Below, in pieces: positions 1 through 6,791 of a DNA stretch of 16,200 nt. Source of the DNA: Bacteroidetes bacterium QS_8_68_15 (GTDB taxonomy: Bacteria > Bacteroidota > Rhodothermia > Rhodothermales > Salinibacteraceae). The translations under genes and the position numbers were made by a program. Below the pieces are notes generated by a model. It had not been told where the DNA came from. It saw nothing but the letters and a program-made list of their open reading frames with translations, and made no database searches. The first letter of the stretch is position 1. Every line of letters starts with the position of its first letter. The stretch spans positions 1 through 16,200 of the forward strand of contig PXTR01000142.1 in NCBI GenBank assembly GCA_003023245.1. The letters run 5' to 3'.

Positions 1-1
1 C

Positions 2-604
2 GATCCGTCCGCGACGCGGCCGTCCGCCTCTGACGCCTCCGCCGCGCTTCCTGCCCGGTCCGCCGCCTTCTCCGGCCGCGCCGACTCCGCTCGCGCCGAC
101 ACGACGCGTCCGCCTCCCCCCGACCGCTACGCCACGACGGGGCTCTCCCGCACAGACACTCGTGCGACGTACGAGCGAGCGCTCAGCTCTGCGCGCGGGG
201 TGCGCTCTTCGCTTACCGACCAGGAGCGCTCGCTGACCTGGACGAAGCGCAAGGCCGACAACTACCAGGTCGAGATCTACAAGAAAAGCTCGATGGCCGT
301 CGCGTGCTTTCTCTTCGTGCTGATCGGCATTCCGCTGGGCCTGACTCTCGGAAGCGGCTCGCTGGGCCGGGCCGGCGCCATCGCGCTGAGCATCTTTCTG
401 TTTTACTGGGTGACGCTCGTCCTGGGCGAAAAGGCCGCCGACCGCGCCGTCCTGCCGCCCTGGCTGGGCATGTGGGCGGCCAACATCGTGATGCTCGTCG
501 TCGGCGCCTGGCTGATGAGCTACGTCGCCCTCGACCTCGGCGCCACGCCCTCGCTGCGCCACCGCCTCTGGCGGGTCGTTAAACGTTGGAAAGTGGAAGG
601 TTGA
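2..604 (+). CDS. LptF/LptG (YjgP/YjgQ) family permease, C-terminal part
   Basis: The reading frame is open from the left edge (position 2) to TGA at 602-604, giving the last 200 residues of a longer protein. The family forms the membrane part of the ABC exporter that moves lipopolysaccharide from the inner membrane to the Lpt bridge. The conserved block YQVEIYKKSSMAVACFLFVL (268-327), followed by IGIPLG, matches the family's amphipathic helix and first C-terminal membrane helix. Two more helices follow (about 376-436 and 460-540), the standard three-helix end. Before this block is an unusual Ala/Ser/Arg/Pro-rich stretch of about 65 residues (2-199), probably a lineage-specific insertion or linker. 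The last eight residues (VKRWKVEG) and the stop codon lie inside a heptamer repeat that continues past the gene. LptF and LptG cannot be told apart from this part. A GTG at 200 is in frame but is probably internal. Confidence 0.82.
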   Translation, partial: DPSATRPSASDASAALPARSAAFSGRADSARADTTRPPPPDRYATTGLSRTDTRATYERALSSARGVRSSLTDQERSLTWTKRKADNYQVEIYKKSSMAVACFLFVLIGIPLGLTLGSGSLGRAGAIALSIFLFYWVTLVLGEKAADRAVLPPWLGMWAANIVMLVVGAWLMSYVALDLGATPSLRHRLWRVVKRWKVEG

Positions 605-650
605 ACGTTTCTCTTCGGGCTGACGAACCTTCAACTTTCAACCTTCAACC
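577..650. repeat. Heptamer-phased inverted repeat between LptF/G and rsmI
   Basis: Arm 1 (about 577-607) reads as imperfect 7-base units (TCGTTAA, ACGTTGG, AAAGTGG, AAGGTTG, AACGTTT). Arm 2 (625-650) reads as GAACCTT, CAACTTT, CAACCTT, CAACC. The reverse complement of arm 2 is GGTTGAA, AGTTGAA, GGTTCGT, which aligns unit for unit with arm 1. The arms could form a hairpin with a loop near 605-624 that contains CTTCGG. Arm 1 contains the permease stop codon and arm 2 ends directly at the rsmI ATG, so there is no room for a Shine-Dalgarno site. Confidence 0.85.
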
Positions 651-1322
651 ATGCTGTATTTAGTCCCCACCCCCATCGGCAACCTCGAAGACATCACGTT
701 ACGCGCGTTGCGCGTGCTGCGCGAGGAGGCCGACTTGATCGCCTGCGAGGATACGCGCACCTCCGGCACGCTGCTCTCGCACTACGACATCGACACGCCC
801 ACCACCGCCTACCACGAGCACAACGAGCACCAGAAGACCCCGCGCCTCGTCAAGCGCCTGCGCGCCGGCCACACCGTCGCGCTCATCACCGACGCGGGCA
901 CGCCCGGCATCTCCGACCCCGGCTTCTTGCTGGCGCGCGCCGCTCACGAGGAGGCAGACGCGCGCGTCGAGGCGCTGCCCGGCGCTACCGCGTTCGTGCC
1001 TGCCCTCGTCGCCAGCGCGCTCCCGGCTCACCGCTTCGCCTTCGAGGGCTTTCTGCCCAAGAAGCAAGGCCGGCAGACGCGCATCGAGCGCCTCGCCGAC
1101 GAAGAGCGCACGCTCATCTTCTACGAATCGCCGCATCGCCTTGTGCGCACCCTTACCGAGCTGGCCGACGCCTTCGGCCCCGAGCGCCGCGCCGCCGTCG
1201 CCCGGGAGCTCACCAAGCGCTACGAAGAACTGCGGCGAGGAACGCTGGACGAGTTACGGTCGTACTTCTCCGGTGACGATAAGGTGCGCGGCGAACTCGT
1301 CCTCGTCGTCGACGGAGCATAG
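651..1322 (+). CDS. rsmI: 16S rRNA (cytidine(1402)-2'-O)-methyltransferase RsmI
   Basis: This SAM-dependent methyltransferase of the tetrapyrrole-methylase fold adds a 2'-O-methyl group to C1402 in the decoding centre of 16S rRNA. The 223 residues carry the family signatures in order: LVPTPIGNLEDIT at 4-16, ACEDTR at 31-36, ITDAGTPGISDPG at 79-91 (the SAM-binding Gly-rich loop), ALPGATAFVPAL at 108-119, FEGFLPKK at 131-138, IFYESPHR at 156-163 and VARELTK at 183-189. It is shorter than the E. coli enzyme (286 residues) because the C-terminal extra domain is absent, a common compact form. The ATG at 651 is fixed by the conserved N-terminus MLYLVPTPIGN. There is no Shine-Dalgarno site; the start abuts an inverted repeat arm. 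Confidence 0.96.
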   Translation: MLYLVPTPIGNLEDITLRALRVLREEADLIACEDTRTSGTLLSHYDIDTPTTAYHEHNEHQKTPRLVKRLRAGHTVALITDAGTPGISDPGFLLARAAHEEADARVEALPGATAFVPALVASALPAHRFAFEGFLPKKQGRQTRIERLADEERTLIFYESPHRLVRTLTELADAFGPERRAAVARELTKRYEELRRGTLDELRSYFSGDDKVRGELVLVVDGA

Positions 1323-1323
1323 G

Positions 1324-1344
1324 GGTGGACGACGGACGGCGGCT
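1324..1344. repeat. Short degenerate heptamer run after the rsmI stop
   Basis: Directly after the TAG at 1320-1322 the sequence reads as GGTGGAC, GACGGAC, GGCGGCT, three imperfect 7-base units. This could be a decayed member of the heptamer elements found at other stop codons in the window. It is short and GC-rich, so chance is possible, and no matching inverted arm is visible. Confidence 0.3.
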
Positions 1345-1398
1345 CCCTGCCCTGCCAGCGTGGCAGCTATTGCGAGCCGTCGAAGACAATAGCAGGGA
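1344..1398 (+). promoter_or_regulatory. Potential three-way-junction structure between rsmI and the thioredoxin-like gene
   Basis: Three perfectly paired stems nest in 55 bases. The outer stem is TCCCTG (1344-1349) with CAGGGA (1393-1398). The second is CTGCCA (1352-1357) with TGGCAG (1361-1366), closed by a three-base loop. The third is CTATTG (1367-1372) with CAATAG (1387-1392), with a 14-base loop. The stems are almost contiguous, as in a stacked three-way junction. No T-run follows, so a simple intrinsic terminator is unlikely. I recognise no known riboswitch or hammerhead core. It could act as RNA in the leader of the next gene or as a cruciform in DNA. No function is assigned. Confidence 0.5.
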
Positions 1399-1470
1399 CG
1401 CGTGAACCCCCTCTGCAGCCTGCGGTCGAAGCGACGTCGAATCTTCAGTTCAGCCCCCAACCGCAACGCC

Positions 1471-2115
1471 ATGCCCGCCTTCCTCCGACGTGCGAGCCTG
1501 CTGCTCGCCGCGCTGCTGCTGGCCGCGGCCGGTCCGGCGGCTGCGCAGTCCTCCTCCGCCGAAGCAAACTCCTCCGAACCGGCCGCTTCCGGCGACTGCC
1601 GGACGGACCTTTCCGAACCGATGTTCACGGAGAACCGCACCGGCTCCTCCTCCTCCTCCTCCGATGACGCTGCTGCCGGCGCGCCGACCCCAGCCGAGGA
1701 ACGCGTCAAGGAGATCCTTTCTGAACAAGGCGTTCACGTCGTGCGCCTCTGGGCGCCGTGGTGCCCGAACTCCACCGGCGAGATGGCCGACGGCGCCTGG
1801 GACGACCTCGCCGCCGAAAACGCGGACGCGAGCTTCACCTTCGTCACCATCTGGAACGACGGCAACGGCGGCGCCGGCAAAATCGAAAAGTACGGCCTCC
1901 CACTGGGCGAACGCATCACCGAAGTCGTCCCCGCCGCGCCGGAGCAGGGCCGCCTCGATCAGTTCATGGGCCACCCCGTCAACTGGGTGCCCTCCACCTG
2001 GATCTTCCGCACCCCCGACGAGGGCGAGACCGAACGCGCCTTCGCCCTGAACTACGGTGAGATGAACCGCGCGACGCTCCAGACGCTCATCGACGCCGCC
2101 GGGAACGATTGGTAG
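1471..2115 (+). CDS. Exported thioredoxin-like protein with CPNS motif
   Basis: This is a 214-residue secreted or periplasmic protein with a thioredoxin-like fold. Residues 1-25 form a typical signal peptide (RR, then a Leu/Ala core, then GPAAAQ). A Ser/Ala/Asp/Pro-rich low-complexity linker follows (26-76), with six serines in a row at 59-64. The domain starts near residue 76. RLWAPWCPNS (92-101) takes the place of the usual WCxxC motif, so only the first cysteine (C98) is present and the second is Ser. VPSTWIF (173-179) supplies the cis-Pro loop. A CxxS site argues against ordinary dithiol oxidoreductase activity; a monothiol, isomerase or structural role is possible. The ATG at 1471 is preferred over an in-frame GTG at 1402 because it begins the signal peptide. 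The stop (2113-2115) lies in a heptamer repeat. Confidence 0.75.
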   Translation: MPAFLRRASLLLAALLLAAAGPAAAQSSSAEANSSEPAASGDCRTDLSEPMFTENRTGSSSSSSDDAAAGAPTPAEERVKEILSEQGVHVVRLWAPWCPNSTGEMADGAWDDLAAENADASFTFVTIWNDGNGGAGKIEKYGLPLGERITEVVPAAPEQGRLDQFMGHPVNWVPSTWIFRTPDEGETERAFALNYGEMNRATLQTLIDAAGNDW

Positions 2116-2142
2116 ATCGTTGATTGTTGATGGTGGATGGGG
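2107..2142. repeat. Heptamer repeat overlapping the stop codon of the thioredoxin-like gene
   Basis: From the end of the gene the sequence runs in 7-base steps: GATTGGT, then (after A) GATCGTT, GATTGTT, GATGGTG, GATGGGG. The TAG stop at 2113-2115 lies inside the run. The strict GAT at every seventh base makes the period clear. Confidence 0.75.
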
Positions 2143-2245
2143 TTTTCGTGGCTCTCGCGCCTGCGAGAAACAGAAGCGCTACGACACCGCGCCGAGTATT
2201 TCGGGGGGTAGGTAGCCGGCCCAAAGCAAGGCAGCAGCGGCCGAA

Positions 2246-2277
2246 AACCACCCACAATCCGCCACTGATCCATCCAC
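2246..2277. repeat. Probable inverted partner arm before the DUF2723 gene
   Basis: This C/A-rich stretch reads as ACCACCC, ACAATCC, GCCACTG, ATCCATC. Its reverse complement (GATGGAT, CAGTGGC, GGATTGT, GGGTGGT) resembles the GAT-type units at 2115-2142 but with several mismatches, so the pairing is weaker than at the other junctions. The arms are about 100 bases apart. Confidence 0.4.
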
Positions 2278-2286
2278 ACGCTCACG

Positions 2287-2310
2287 CTCCGGCAGTAACG
2301 AACGCCGGAG
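2287..2310 (+). promoter_or_regulatory. Perfect 7-bp hairpin in the leader of the DUF2723 gene
   Basis: CTCCGGC (2287-2293) pairs perfectly with GCCGGAG (2304-2310) across a 10-base loop, 37 bases before the ATG at 2348. A C-run rather than a T-run follows, so it is not a typical terminator. It may be a leader structure or chance in GC-rich DNA. Confidence 0.3.
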
Positions 2311-2347
2311 GCACCCCCCCGCACGTCCACACCCCCGCACGCCCATC

Positions 2348-2719
2348 ATGCGCCCCAAGCTCACCGACCGCCTGGTCGCCGGCGCCGTCTTTCTCTACGC
2401 GCTGGTGCTGTATCTACTGACGGTCGCCCCCGCGGCGTCGTTCTGGGACGCGGGCGAGTACATCGCCGTCGTGCACAACCTGGAGGTTTCCCCCCCGCCG
2501 GGCGCGCCGTTCTACATGCTGATCGGGCGGCTCTTCTCGATGTTCGTGCCCGACGATCTGGTGGCCCTTTCGGTCAACCTCGTCTCGGTGTTCTCCAGCG
2601 CGGGCGCGGTGCTGCTGGGGCACCTCGTCATCGTGCGGCTGCTGCGCACGTGGCAGTACGCCTCCGCGACCGACGAGCTGACCGGCGCGCTGCCATCGGC
2701 GCGTGCACCTTCACGGTGA
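2348..2719 (+). CDS. DUF2723 (TMEM260-like) protein, N-terminal fragment before a frameshift
   Basis: This is the N-terminal part of a large polytopic membrane protein whose remainder continues in another frame. DUF2723 is related to human TMEM260, a GT-C-fold protein O-mannosyltransferase; the substrate in this bacterium is unknown. Residues 9-30 form the first membrane helix. SFWDAGEYIAVVHNLEVSPP (31-50) is the family signature, with an acidic DAGE loop in the position where GT-C enzymes keep catalytic acids; GAPFYMLIGRLFSMF and another helix follow. The frame is right up to about residue 115 (DELTGAL) and then runs into 8-9 meaningless residues and a stop at 2717-2719. The ATG at 2348 gives a full N-terminus. 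No Shine-Dalgarno site is visible. With the next entry it would form one protein of about 1050 residues. Confidence 0.8.
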   Translation: MRPKLTDRLVAGAVFLYALVLYLLTVAPAASFWDAGEYIAVVHNLEVSPPPGAPFYMLIGRLFSMFVPDDLVALSVNLVSVFSSAGAVLLGHLVIVRLLRTWQYASATDELTGALPSARAPSR

Positions 2720-5493
2720 CCGACTCGTTCTGGTTCAACGCCGTCGAAGCGGAGGTCTACGCCCTCTCGATGCTGTTTACCGCGCTGGTGGTGTGGCTCA
2801 CCATGCGCTGGGCCGACGCCGCACGCCGCGAGGAAGCCCGGCTGCAGGGGGGCGGACGCGGCGGCGGCCGCGGCAGCATCTTTGGGCTCGCCTCCAACCG
2901 CTACCTCGTCCTGATCGCCTACCTCTTCGGGTTGGCCATCGGGGTTCACCTGCTGAACCTGTTGGCGCTCTTTTTCGTCGCGCTGATCATCTTCTTCACC
3001 GAGTACGACCGCGCCGAGTGGTCCGACGTGAAGCGCTGGGGGGCCATCGTAGCGACCGGGCTGGCCGCCTCGGTGGCGTTCGTCTTCGTCTATCCCGGCG
3101 TCGTGCAGATGCTCCCCACCTTCGCCGAACAGAGCGGCTGGCCGCTCTTCTTCTTCCTCGTCGTCTTCGCAGCGCTGGCCTTCGCCGTCTACTACACCCA
3201 TACGCGCGGGATGCAACGGGCCAACCTGCTGGCGCTCTGCGCTACGATGATCCTGATCGGGTACAGCGCCTACGCGCTCATCTTCATCCGCTCGGACGCG
3301 GATCCGCCCATCGACGAAAACGACCCCGAAACCGCCACGGCGTTCATCGACTACCTCAAGCGCGAGCAGTACGGCTCGACGCCCCTGCTCTCGGGCACCA
3401 CCTTCAACGAGGAAGAAGGGCGCATGGGACAAGAGGAAACGCTCTTCCCGCGTCGCCACTCCCCGAGCCGCCGCCACCAGCGCGTCTACAAGCGCTACGA
3501 CAGCGACTGGGAGTTTTTCTGGCAGTACCAGGTCGGACACATGTACGTGCGCTACTTCCTGTGGAACTTCATGGGCCGCGAAGGAGACACGCAGGGCAGC
3601 GGCACCGCCTTCGGCCCCGAGGCCGCCGCCCCGTCCGCCACGCAAGCGGCCTTGCAGACCGGCGGCGGAGGGCCCGGCGACAGCTCCTCCGCTGGCAAAA
3701 CGACGTCCGGCAACGAACCTCCCTCCGCTCCCGCCTCCTTCGAGACGCCCAGCGAAGAAGACGCCTACAACTACTACTTCGCGCTGCCGCTGCTGCTGGG
3801 CCTCTTCGGCATGACGTACCACTTCCTGCGCGACTGGCGGCGGGCCTTCTCCGTCGGCATCCTGTTTCTGCTGACAGGGTTCGGGGTCGTCGTCTACCTC
3901 AACCAGACGCCCATGCAGCCGCGGGAGCGAGACTACTCCTACGTCGGCAGCTTCTTCGCCTTCAGCCTATGGGTCGGCATCGGCGCGGCGGGGCTGATCG
4001 AACTGGCAGGCCATGCCCTCCGCGACCGCTTCTCCGGCGGGCTCACCGGCGTGAAGGGCCGCGGCGCGCTCTTCGGGCTGGGCGGGCTGCTCTTCCTGGC
4101 CGTGCCCGGCTGGATGGCCATTCAGAACTACGACGACCACGACCGCTCCGGCCGCTACATCGCGCCGGACTACGCCTATAACATGCTCAACAGCGTCGCC
4201 GAGGATGCCATTCTCTTCACCAACGGCGACAACGACACCTTCCCGCTTTGGTACCTGCAAGAGGTCGAAGGCGTGCGCCGCGACGTGCGCGTGGTTAACC
4301 TCTCCCTTCTGAACACGCCCTGGTACATCAAGCAGCTCAAAAACCAGCCCTCGCGCCAATCCGAGCCGCTGCCGATCTCGATGAGCGAGGACCGCATCGA
4401 CCGGCTCGCCGAAATGGGCTACCGCGACATGCTCTGGGAACCGGACTCCGTGCAGGTGCCCGTCGACAAAAGCGCATATCTCGAGGACGTCGGGTTCACC
4501 TCGCTGAAGCGCCGGCAGATCCACAGCCCGATGGCATGGAAGCTCACCGGCCGCTCGACGCCCTACGAGGGCTACAGTCTCCTGATCGCCGCCGACCGCG
4601 TGGCGTACAACCTGATTCGCAACAACGCCGAAAACGGCTGGAAGCGCCCCATCTACTTCGCCACCACCGTCAGCCAGGACGCGCGCCTGGACCTGGGCGA
4701 CTACCTCCAGATCGAAGGGCTGGCGCTGCGTGTAACGCCCATTCGCCACCAGGAGTCGCTGGGCCGCGTCACACCGCTGACGGCCGAGCGCATGTCGGAC
4801 TTCCGCTTTCGCGGCCTCAACGATCCGGACGTCTACTACGACAACGTCACGCGCCGCCTGATCGACGCCTACCGGCTCTGGTTCAGCGAAGCGGCGCTCC
4901 AGCTCTCCCGAAAGGGACGTCCCGAGATGGCACGCTCGCTCGTCGACACGCTCTCGCAGAACATTCCCTTCGACGTCATCCCCAGCGACACGCGGATGCG
5001 CATGCGGGTGGCCCGGGCCCACGCCGCCACCGGCGACACCAGCCAGGCGCTCAGCCTGCTGCGCCGGACCGAGAAGCGCGCCAGCGGAAAGGCCCGGCTC
5101 TCCATCGCGCAGACCTACGCGCGGATGGGCCGCTCTCAGGAAGCGCTGCGTCTCGCCCAGCAGGCCGAAGACAGCGTCCTGCGTGGGCTGCGCCAGGCCG
5201 GCTCCAACCGACGCCGCTTCCAACAGGCCGCGCGCCAGGTGCAGACGCTGCGCTACCTCTACATGCAGGCCGGCGCCTTCGACGAGGCCGCCGCCTTTAG
5301 CGAGGCGCTCGCGCAGGCCACCGGCGACCCCTCCCTCGCGCAGAGCGCCGGGGAACTGCGCAGCACGTTTCAGGGCCGCCCTGCCGCTTCCGGCGGCGCC
5401 GGCGGCGCTTCCGCTCCGCCCGCCGATTCGGCGAGGCCGCCGGCGCAACCCCCCGGCCCCGGCGCGCCTCCCACCGCTCCGATACAGAACTGA
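2650..5493 (+). CDS. DUF2723 (TMEM260-like) protein, C-terminal fragment after the frameshift
   Basis: Family homology starts at codon 2695 (IGACTFTVTDSFWFNAVEAE); the GTG at 2650 and the 15 codons before 2695 are out-of-frame sequence of the upstream part. About eight membrane helices follow between 2900 and 4130. A Gly/Ser/Pro-rich insertion lies at 3590-3750. The conserved block QTPMQPRERDYSYVGSFFAF is at 3904-3963, and NGDNDTFPLWYLQEVEGV, a hallmark of the family, lies near 4222-4275. After 4860 the protein becomes helical and TPR-like (ARAHAATGDTSQALSLL and similar units), then ends in a Pro/Ala/Gly-rich tail. About 930 codons after the shift show no other stop, so decay is recent or the shift is an artefact. 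The likely role is a glycosyltransferase-like membrane enzyme with a TPR partner-binding end, inferred from family only. Confidence 0.85.
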   Translation: MAVRLRDRRADRRAAIGACTFTVTDSFWFNAVEAEVYALSMLFTALVVWLTMRWADAARREEARLQGGGRGGGRGSIFGLASNRYLVLIAYLFGLAIGVHLLNLLALFFVALIIFFTEYDRAEWSDVKRWGAIVATGLAASVAFVFVYPGVVQMLPTFAEQSGWPLFFFLVVFAALAFAVYYTHTRGMQRANLLALCATMILIGYSAYALIFIRSDADPPIDENDPETATAFIDYLKREQYGSTPLLSGTTFNEEEGRMGQEETLFPRRHSPSRRHQRVYKRYDSDWEFFWQYQVGHMYVRYFLWNFMGREGDTQGSGTAFGPEAAAPSATQAALQTGGGGPGDSSSAGKTTSGNEPPSAPASFETPSEEDAYNYYFALPLLLGLFGMTYHFLRDWRRAFSVGILFLLTGFGVVVYLNQTPMQPRERDYSYVGSFFAFSLWVGIGAAGLIELAGHALRDRFSGGLTGVKGRGALFGLGGLLFLAVPGWMAIQNYDDHDRSGRYIAPDYAYNMLNSVAEDAILFTNGDNDTFPLWYLQEVEGVRRDVRVVNLSLLNTPWYIKQLKNQPSRQSEPLPISMSEDRIDRLAEMGYRDMLWEPDSVQVPVDKSAYLEDVGFTSLKRRQIHSPMAWKLTGRSTPYEGYSLLIAADRVAYNLIRNNAENGWKRPIYFATTVSQDARLDLGDYLQIEGLALRVTPIRHQESLGRVTPLTAERMSDFRFRGLNDPDVYYDNVTRRLIDAYRLWFSEAALQLSRKGRPEMARSLVDTLSQNIPFDVIPSDTRMRMRVARAHAATGDTSQALSLLRRTEKRASGKARLSIAQTYARMGRSQEALRLAQQAEDSVLRGLRQAGSNRRRFQQAARQVQTLRYLYMQAGAFDEAAAFSEALAQATGDPSLAQSAGELRSTFQGRPAASGGAGGASAPPADSARPPAQPPGPGAPPTAPIQN
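2681..2697 (+). other. Frameshift site (-1) in the DUF2723 gene
   Basis: Frame 2 codes correctly through acc ggc gcg ctg (2681-2692). The conserved continuation IGACTFTVTDSFWFNAVEAE starts at atc 2695 in frame 1. One base is missing, for example a G that would turn CC at 2693-2694 into GCC (Ala), or a longer deletion of 3n+1 bases occurred in this GGCGCG-rich stretch. No slippery heptamer is present, so programmed frameshifting is unlikely. Sequencing or assembly error and a real recent mutation are both possible. Confidence 0.85.
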
Positions 5494-5500
5494 CGCGGCG

Positions 5501-5570
5501 GCCGAAGGAGCAAGTCTGCCCCGAATGTGAAACTTTGGTCTGAACCGCTCGTTCGCCCGCACGCTTCGGC
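5501..5570 (+). promoter_or_regulatory. Leader of the cold-shock gene with a 7-bp inverted repeat
   Basis: The 191 bases between the DUF2723 stop and the cold-shock ATG (5494-5684) hold no gene. GCCGAAG (5501-5507) is perfectly complementary to CTTCGGC (5564-5570). Long structured leaders are known for cold-shock genes and control their translation with temperature, but the only evidence here is this single pairing and the length of the gap. No promoter could be assigned. Confidence 0.3.
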
Positions 5571-5673
5571 GGCTGGGTCGTTCAGGCGAGGGAGAAGGCG
5601 AGAGACGCACGCTCCGGTTTGCTCCGGCCCGCCTGCTCCCGCTTTTTCGCACGTGCATTTTCAACAGCAGTAC

Positions 5674-5679
5674 AGGAGG
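5674..5679 (+). promoter_or_regulatory. Strong Shine-Dalgarno site of the cold-shock gene
   Basis: AGGAGG stands five bases before the ATG at 5685. It decides this start over the in-frame upstream extension. It is one of only two clear Shine-Dalgarno sequences in the window; the other precedes the SCO gene. Confidence 0.8.
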
Positions 5680-5684
5680 CCCAC

Positions 5685-6188
5685 ATGCAACGCAGTACCG
5701 TAAAATGGTTCGACGCCAAGAAAGGGTATGGATTCATCCAGCACCCCGACGAGGGCGACGACGTATTCGTCCACTACTCGCAGATCCTTTCCGAGAAGGA
5801 CTTCAAGACGCTCCGCACCGGCCAGCCGGTTCGATTCGAGTTGAACGACGGGCCGAAAGGGCTGCACGCCCTCGACGTCCGCCCGCTCGACGAAGACGGC
5901 GAGAAAGAGCCGACCAAAAAGGCGGACGACGACGGCAACGTTCCCTCCGAAGACCCCGCCGCTGAGGAGTCAGACGCTGTGGAATCGACCGCTGCGGCCG
6001 AACCTGCCGCCGCAAGCACCGCCGCCCCCGCTTCCGCTGACTCCGCTACGGAACAGAGCGAAGCGGCTACCGAGCAGAACGAGCCGGAGGAGGAAGAAGA
6101 AGACGACTGGCGGAGCGACTGGGACGAAGACGAGTGGACGGACGAGCACGGCAACCCCCCCGACCCGATGGCCGGTCCCACGTTTTAG
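5685..6188 (+). CDS. Cold-shock domain protein with long acidic C-terminal tail
   Basis: This 167-residue RNA-binding protein begins with a complete cold-shock domain (1-66). It contains VKWFDAKKGYGFIQ with the RNP1 motif KGYGFI (13-18) and VFVHYSQI with the RNP2 motif VFVHY (27-31). Such domains bind single-stranded nucleic acid and act as RNA chaperones. Ordinary CspA proteins are about 70 residues; here a 100-residue tail rich in Ala, Glu, Asp and Ser is added. It ends in an acidic/aromatic segment, EEEEEDDWRSDWDEDEWTDE (135-154). The tail is predicted to be disordered and may limit RNA binding or bind partners. The start is fixed by AGGAGG and by the domain's N-terminus. It appears to be a single-gene unit with its own leader. 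Confidence 0.9.
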   Translation: MQRSTVKWFDAKKGYGFIQHPDEGDDVFVHYSQILSEKDFKTLRTGQPVRFELNDGPKGLHALDVRPLDEDGEKEPTKKADDDGNVPSEDPAAEESDAVESTAAAEPAAASTAAPASADSATEQSEAATEQNEPEEEEEDDWRSDWDEDEWTDEHGNPPDPMAGPTF

Positions 6189-6201
6189 CGCGAGGTGCTC
6201 A

Positions 6202-6227
6202 GCGCAGGGCGTGAGCGCAGGACGTAA
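6202..6227. repeat. Tandem 13-base repeat after the cold-shock gene
   Basis: GCGCAGGGCGTGA (6202-6214) is followed directly by GCGCAGGACGTAA (6215-6227), which differs at two positions. It lies 13 bases after the stop codon. It may be a slipped or decayed form of the heptamer elements at other gene ends, but the period here is 13, not 14. The rest of the 141-base gap up to ybeY shows no other feature. Confidence 0.5.
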
Positions 6228-6329
6228 GGCGGTTGGCACGGGACGTTTTCCGAAAAGCAGACGTCTTTCTCGTCCTGTCGACACTGGCATGACGACCACG
6301 CGCGCGCCCGTCGCTGACCGAGCCGACGA

Positions 6330-6791
6330 ATGAACGAACCGGCGTCCGAAATCGTCGTCGAAGAGGCGCACCCGGACGGGCGCACGCCGCTCGACACGGA
6401 GGCGCTCTCCGCGCTGCTGTCCCGCACGATCCGCACCGAGGGCGCCGAGCTGCGCGCGCTGACGGTCGTGCTGGCCGGACGGGATCTCGTCCGGCATCTC
6501 AACCGCGAGCACCTCGGCCACGACTACCCGACCGACGTGCTGGCCTTTCCGTTTGCGGAAGGCGCCGCGGTGGACGGCGAGATCTACGTCGATCTCGACA
6601 CCGCCGCCGAGCGATGTGCCGAGTTCGACGCCACGCCCGAGCAAGAAGCCCGGCGCTACGCCCTGCACGGCCTGCTCCACCTGATCGGCTATCGCGACAA
6701 GACCGAAGCGGGAAAACGGAAGATGCGCGCGCTCGAAGACCGCTACCTCGAGGCAGCAAACGACGATGCAGCGGCCGGCGGCGAGTCGTGA
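6330..6791 (+). CDS. ybeY: Endoribonuclease YbeY (rRNA maturation factor)
   Basis: YbeY is a zinc-dependent single-strand endoribonuclease needed for 16S rRNA 3'-end maturation and ribosome quality control. The 153 residues match the family length. LNREHLGHDYPTDVLAFPF (57-75) and DGEIYVDLDTA (82-92) are conserved blocks. The metal site is HGLLHLIGYRD (113-123): H113 and H117 are kept, while the third ligand, His in E. coli, is Asp (D123). From memory this substitution is usual in Bacteroidota-type YbeY, so it is not a sign of inactivity. The ATG at 6330 has no Shine-Dalgarno site. Its neighbours, a cold-shock protein and a ribosome hibernation factor, fit an RNA/ribosome stress theme, although each gene is separated by 140-160 bases. 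Confidence 0.95.
   Translation: MNEPASEIVVEEAHPDGRTPLDTEALSALLSRTIRTEGAELRALTVVLAGRDLVRHLNREHLGHDYPTDVLAFPFAEGAAVDGEIYVDLDTAAERCAEFDATPEQEARRYALHGLLHLIGYRDKTEAGKRKMRALEDRYLEAANDDAAAGGES

Noticed and set aside
1344..1398. Integron attC site or hammerhead ribozyme
   Set aside because: The GTTRRRY/RYYYAAC ends of attC and the CUGANGA...GAAA hammerhead core are missing.
2670..2700. Programmed ribosomal frameshift in the DUF2723 gene
   Set aside because: No slippery heptamer or obvious downstream pseudoknot; the family is normally encoded in one frame.
2512..3822. Long minus-strand open frame opposite the DUF2723 gene
   Set aside because: It has biased Arg/Gly/Val/Glu composition typical of antisense frames in GC-rich genes and no recognisable motif; the plus strand carries clear family signatures.
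3967..5664. 565-residue minus-strand open frame
   Set aside because: Antisense shadow of the DUF2723 gene; composition bias and no domain.
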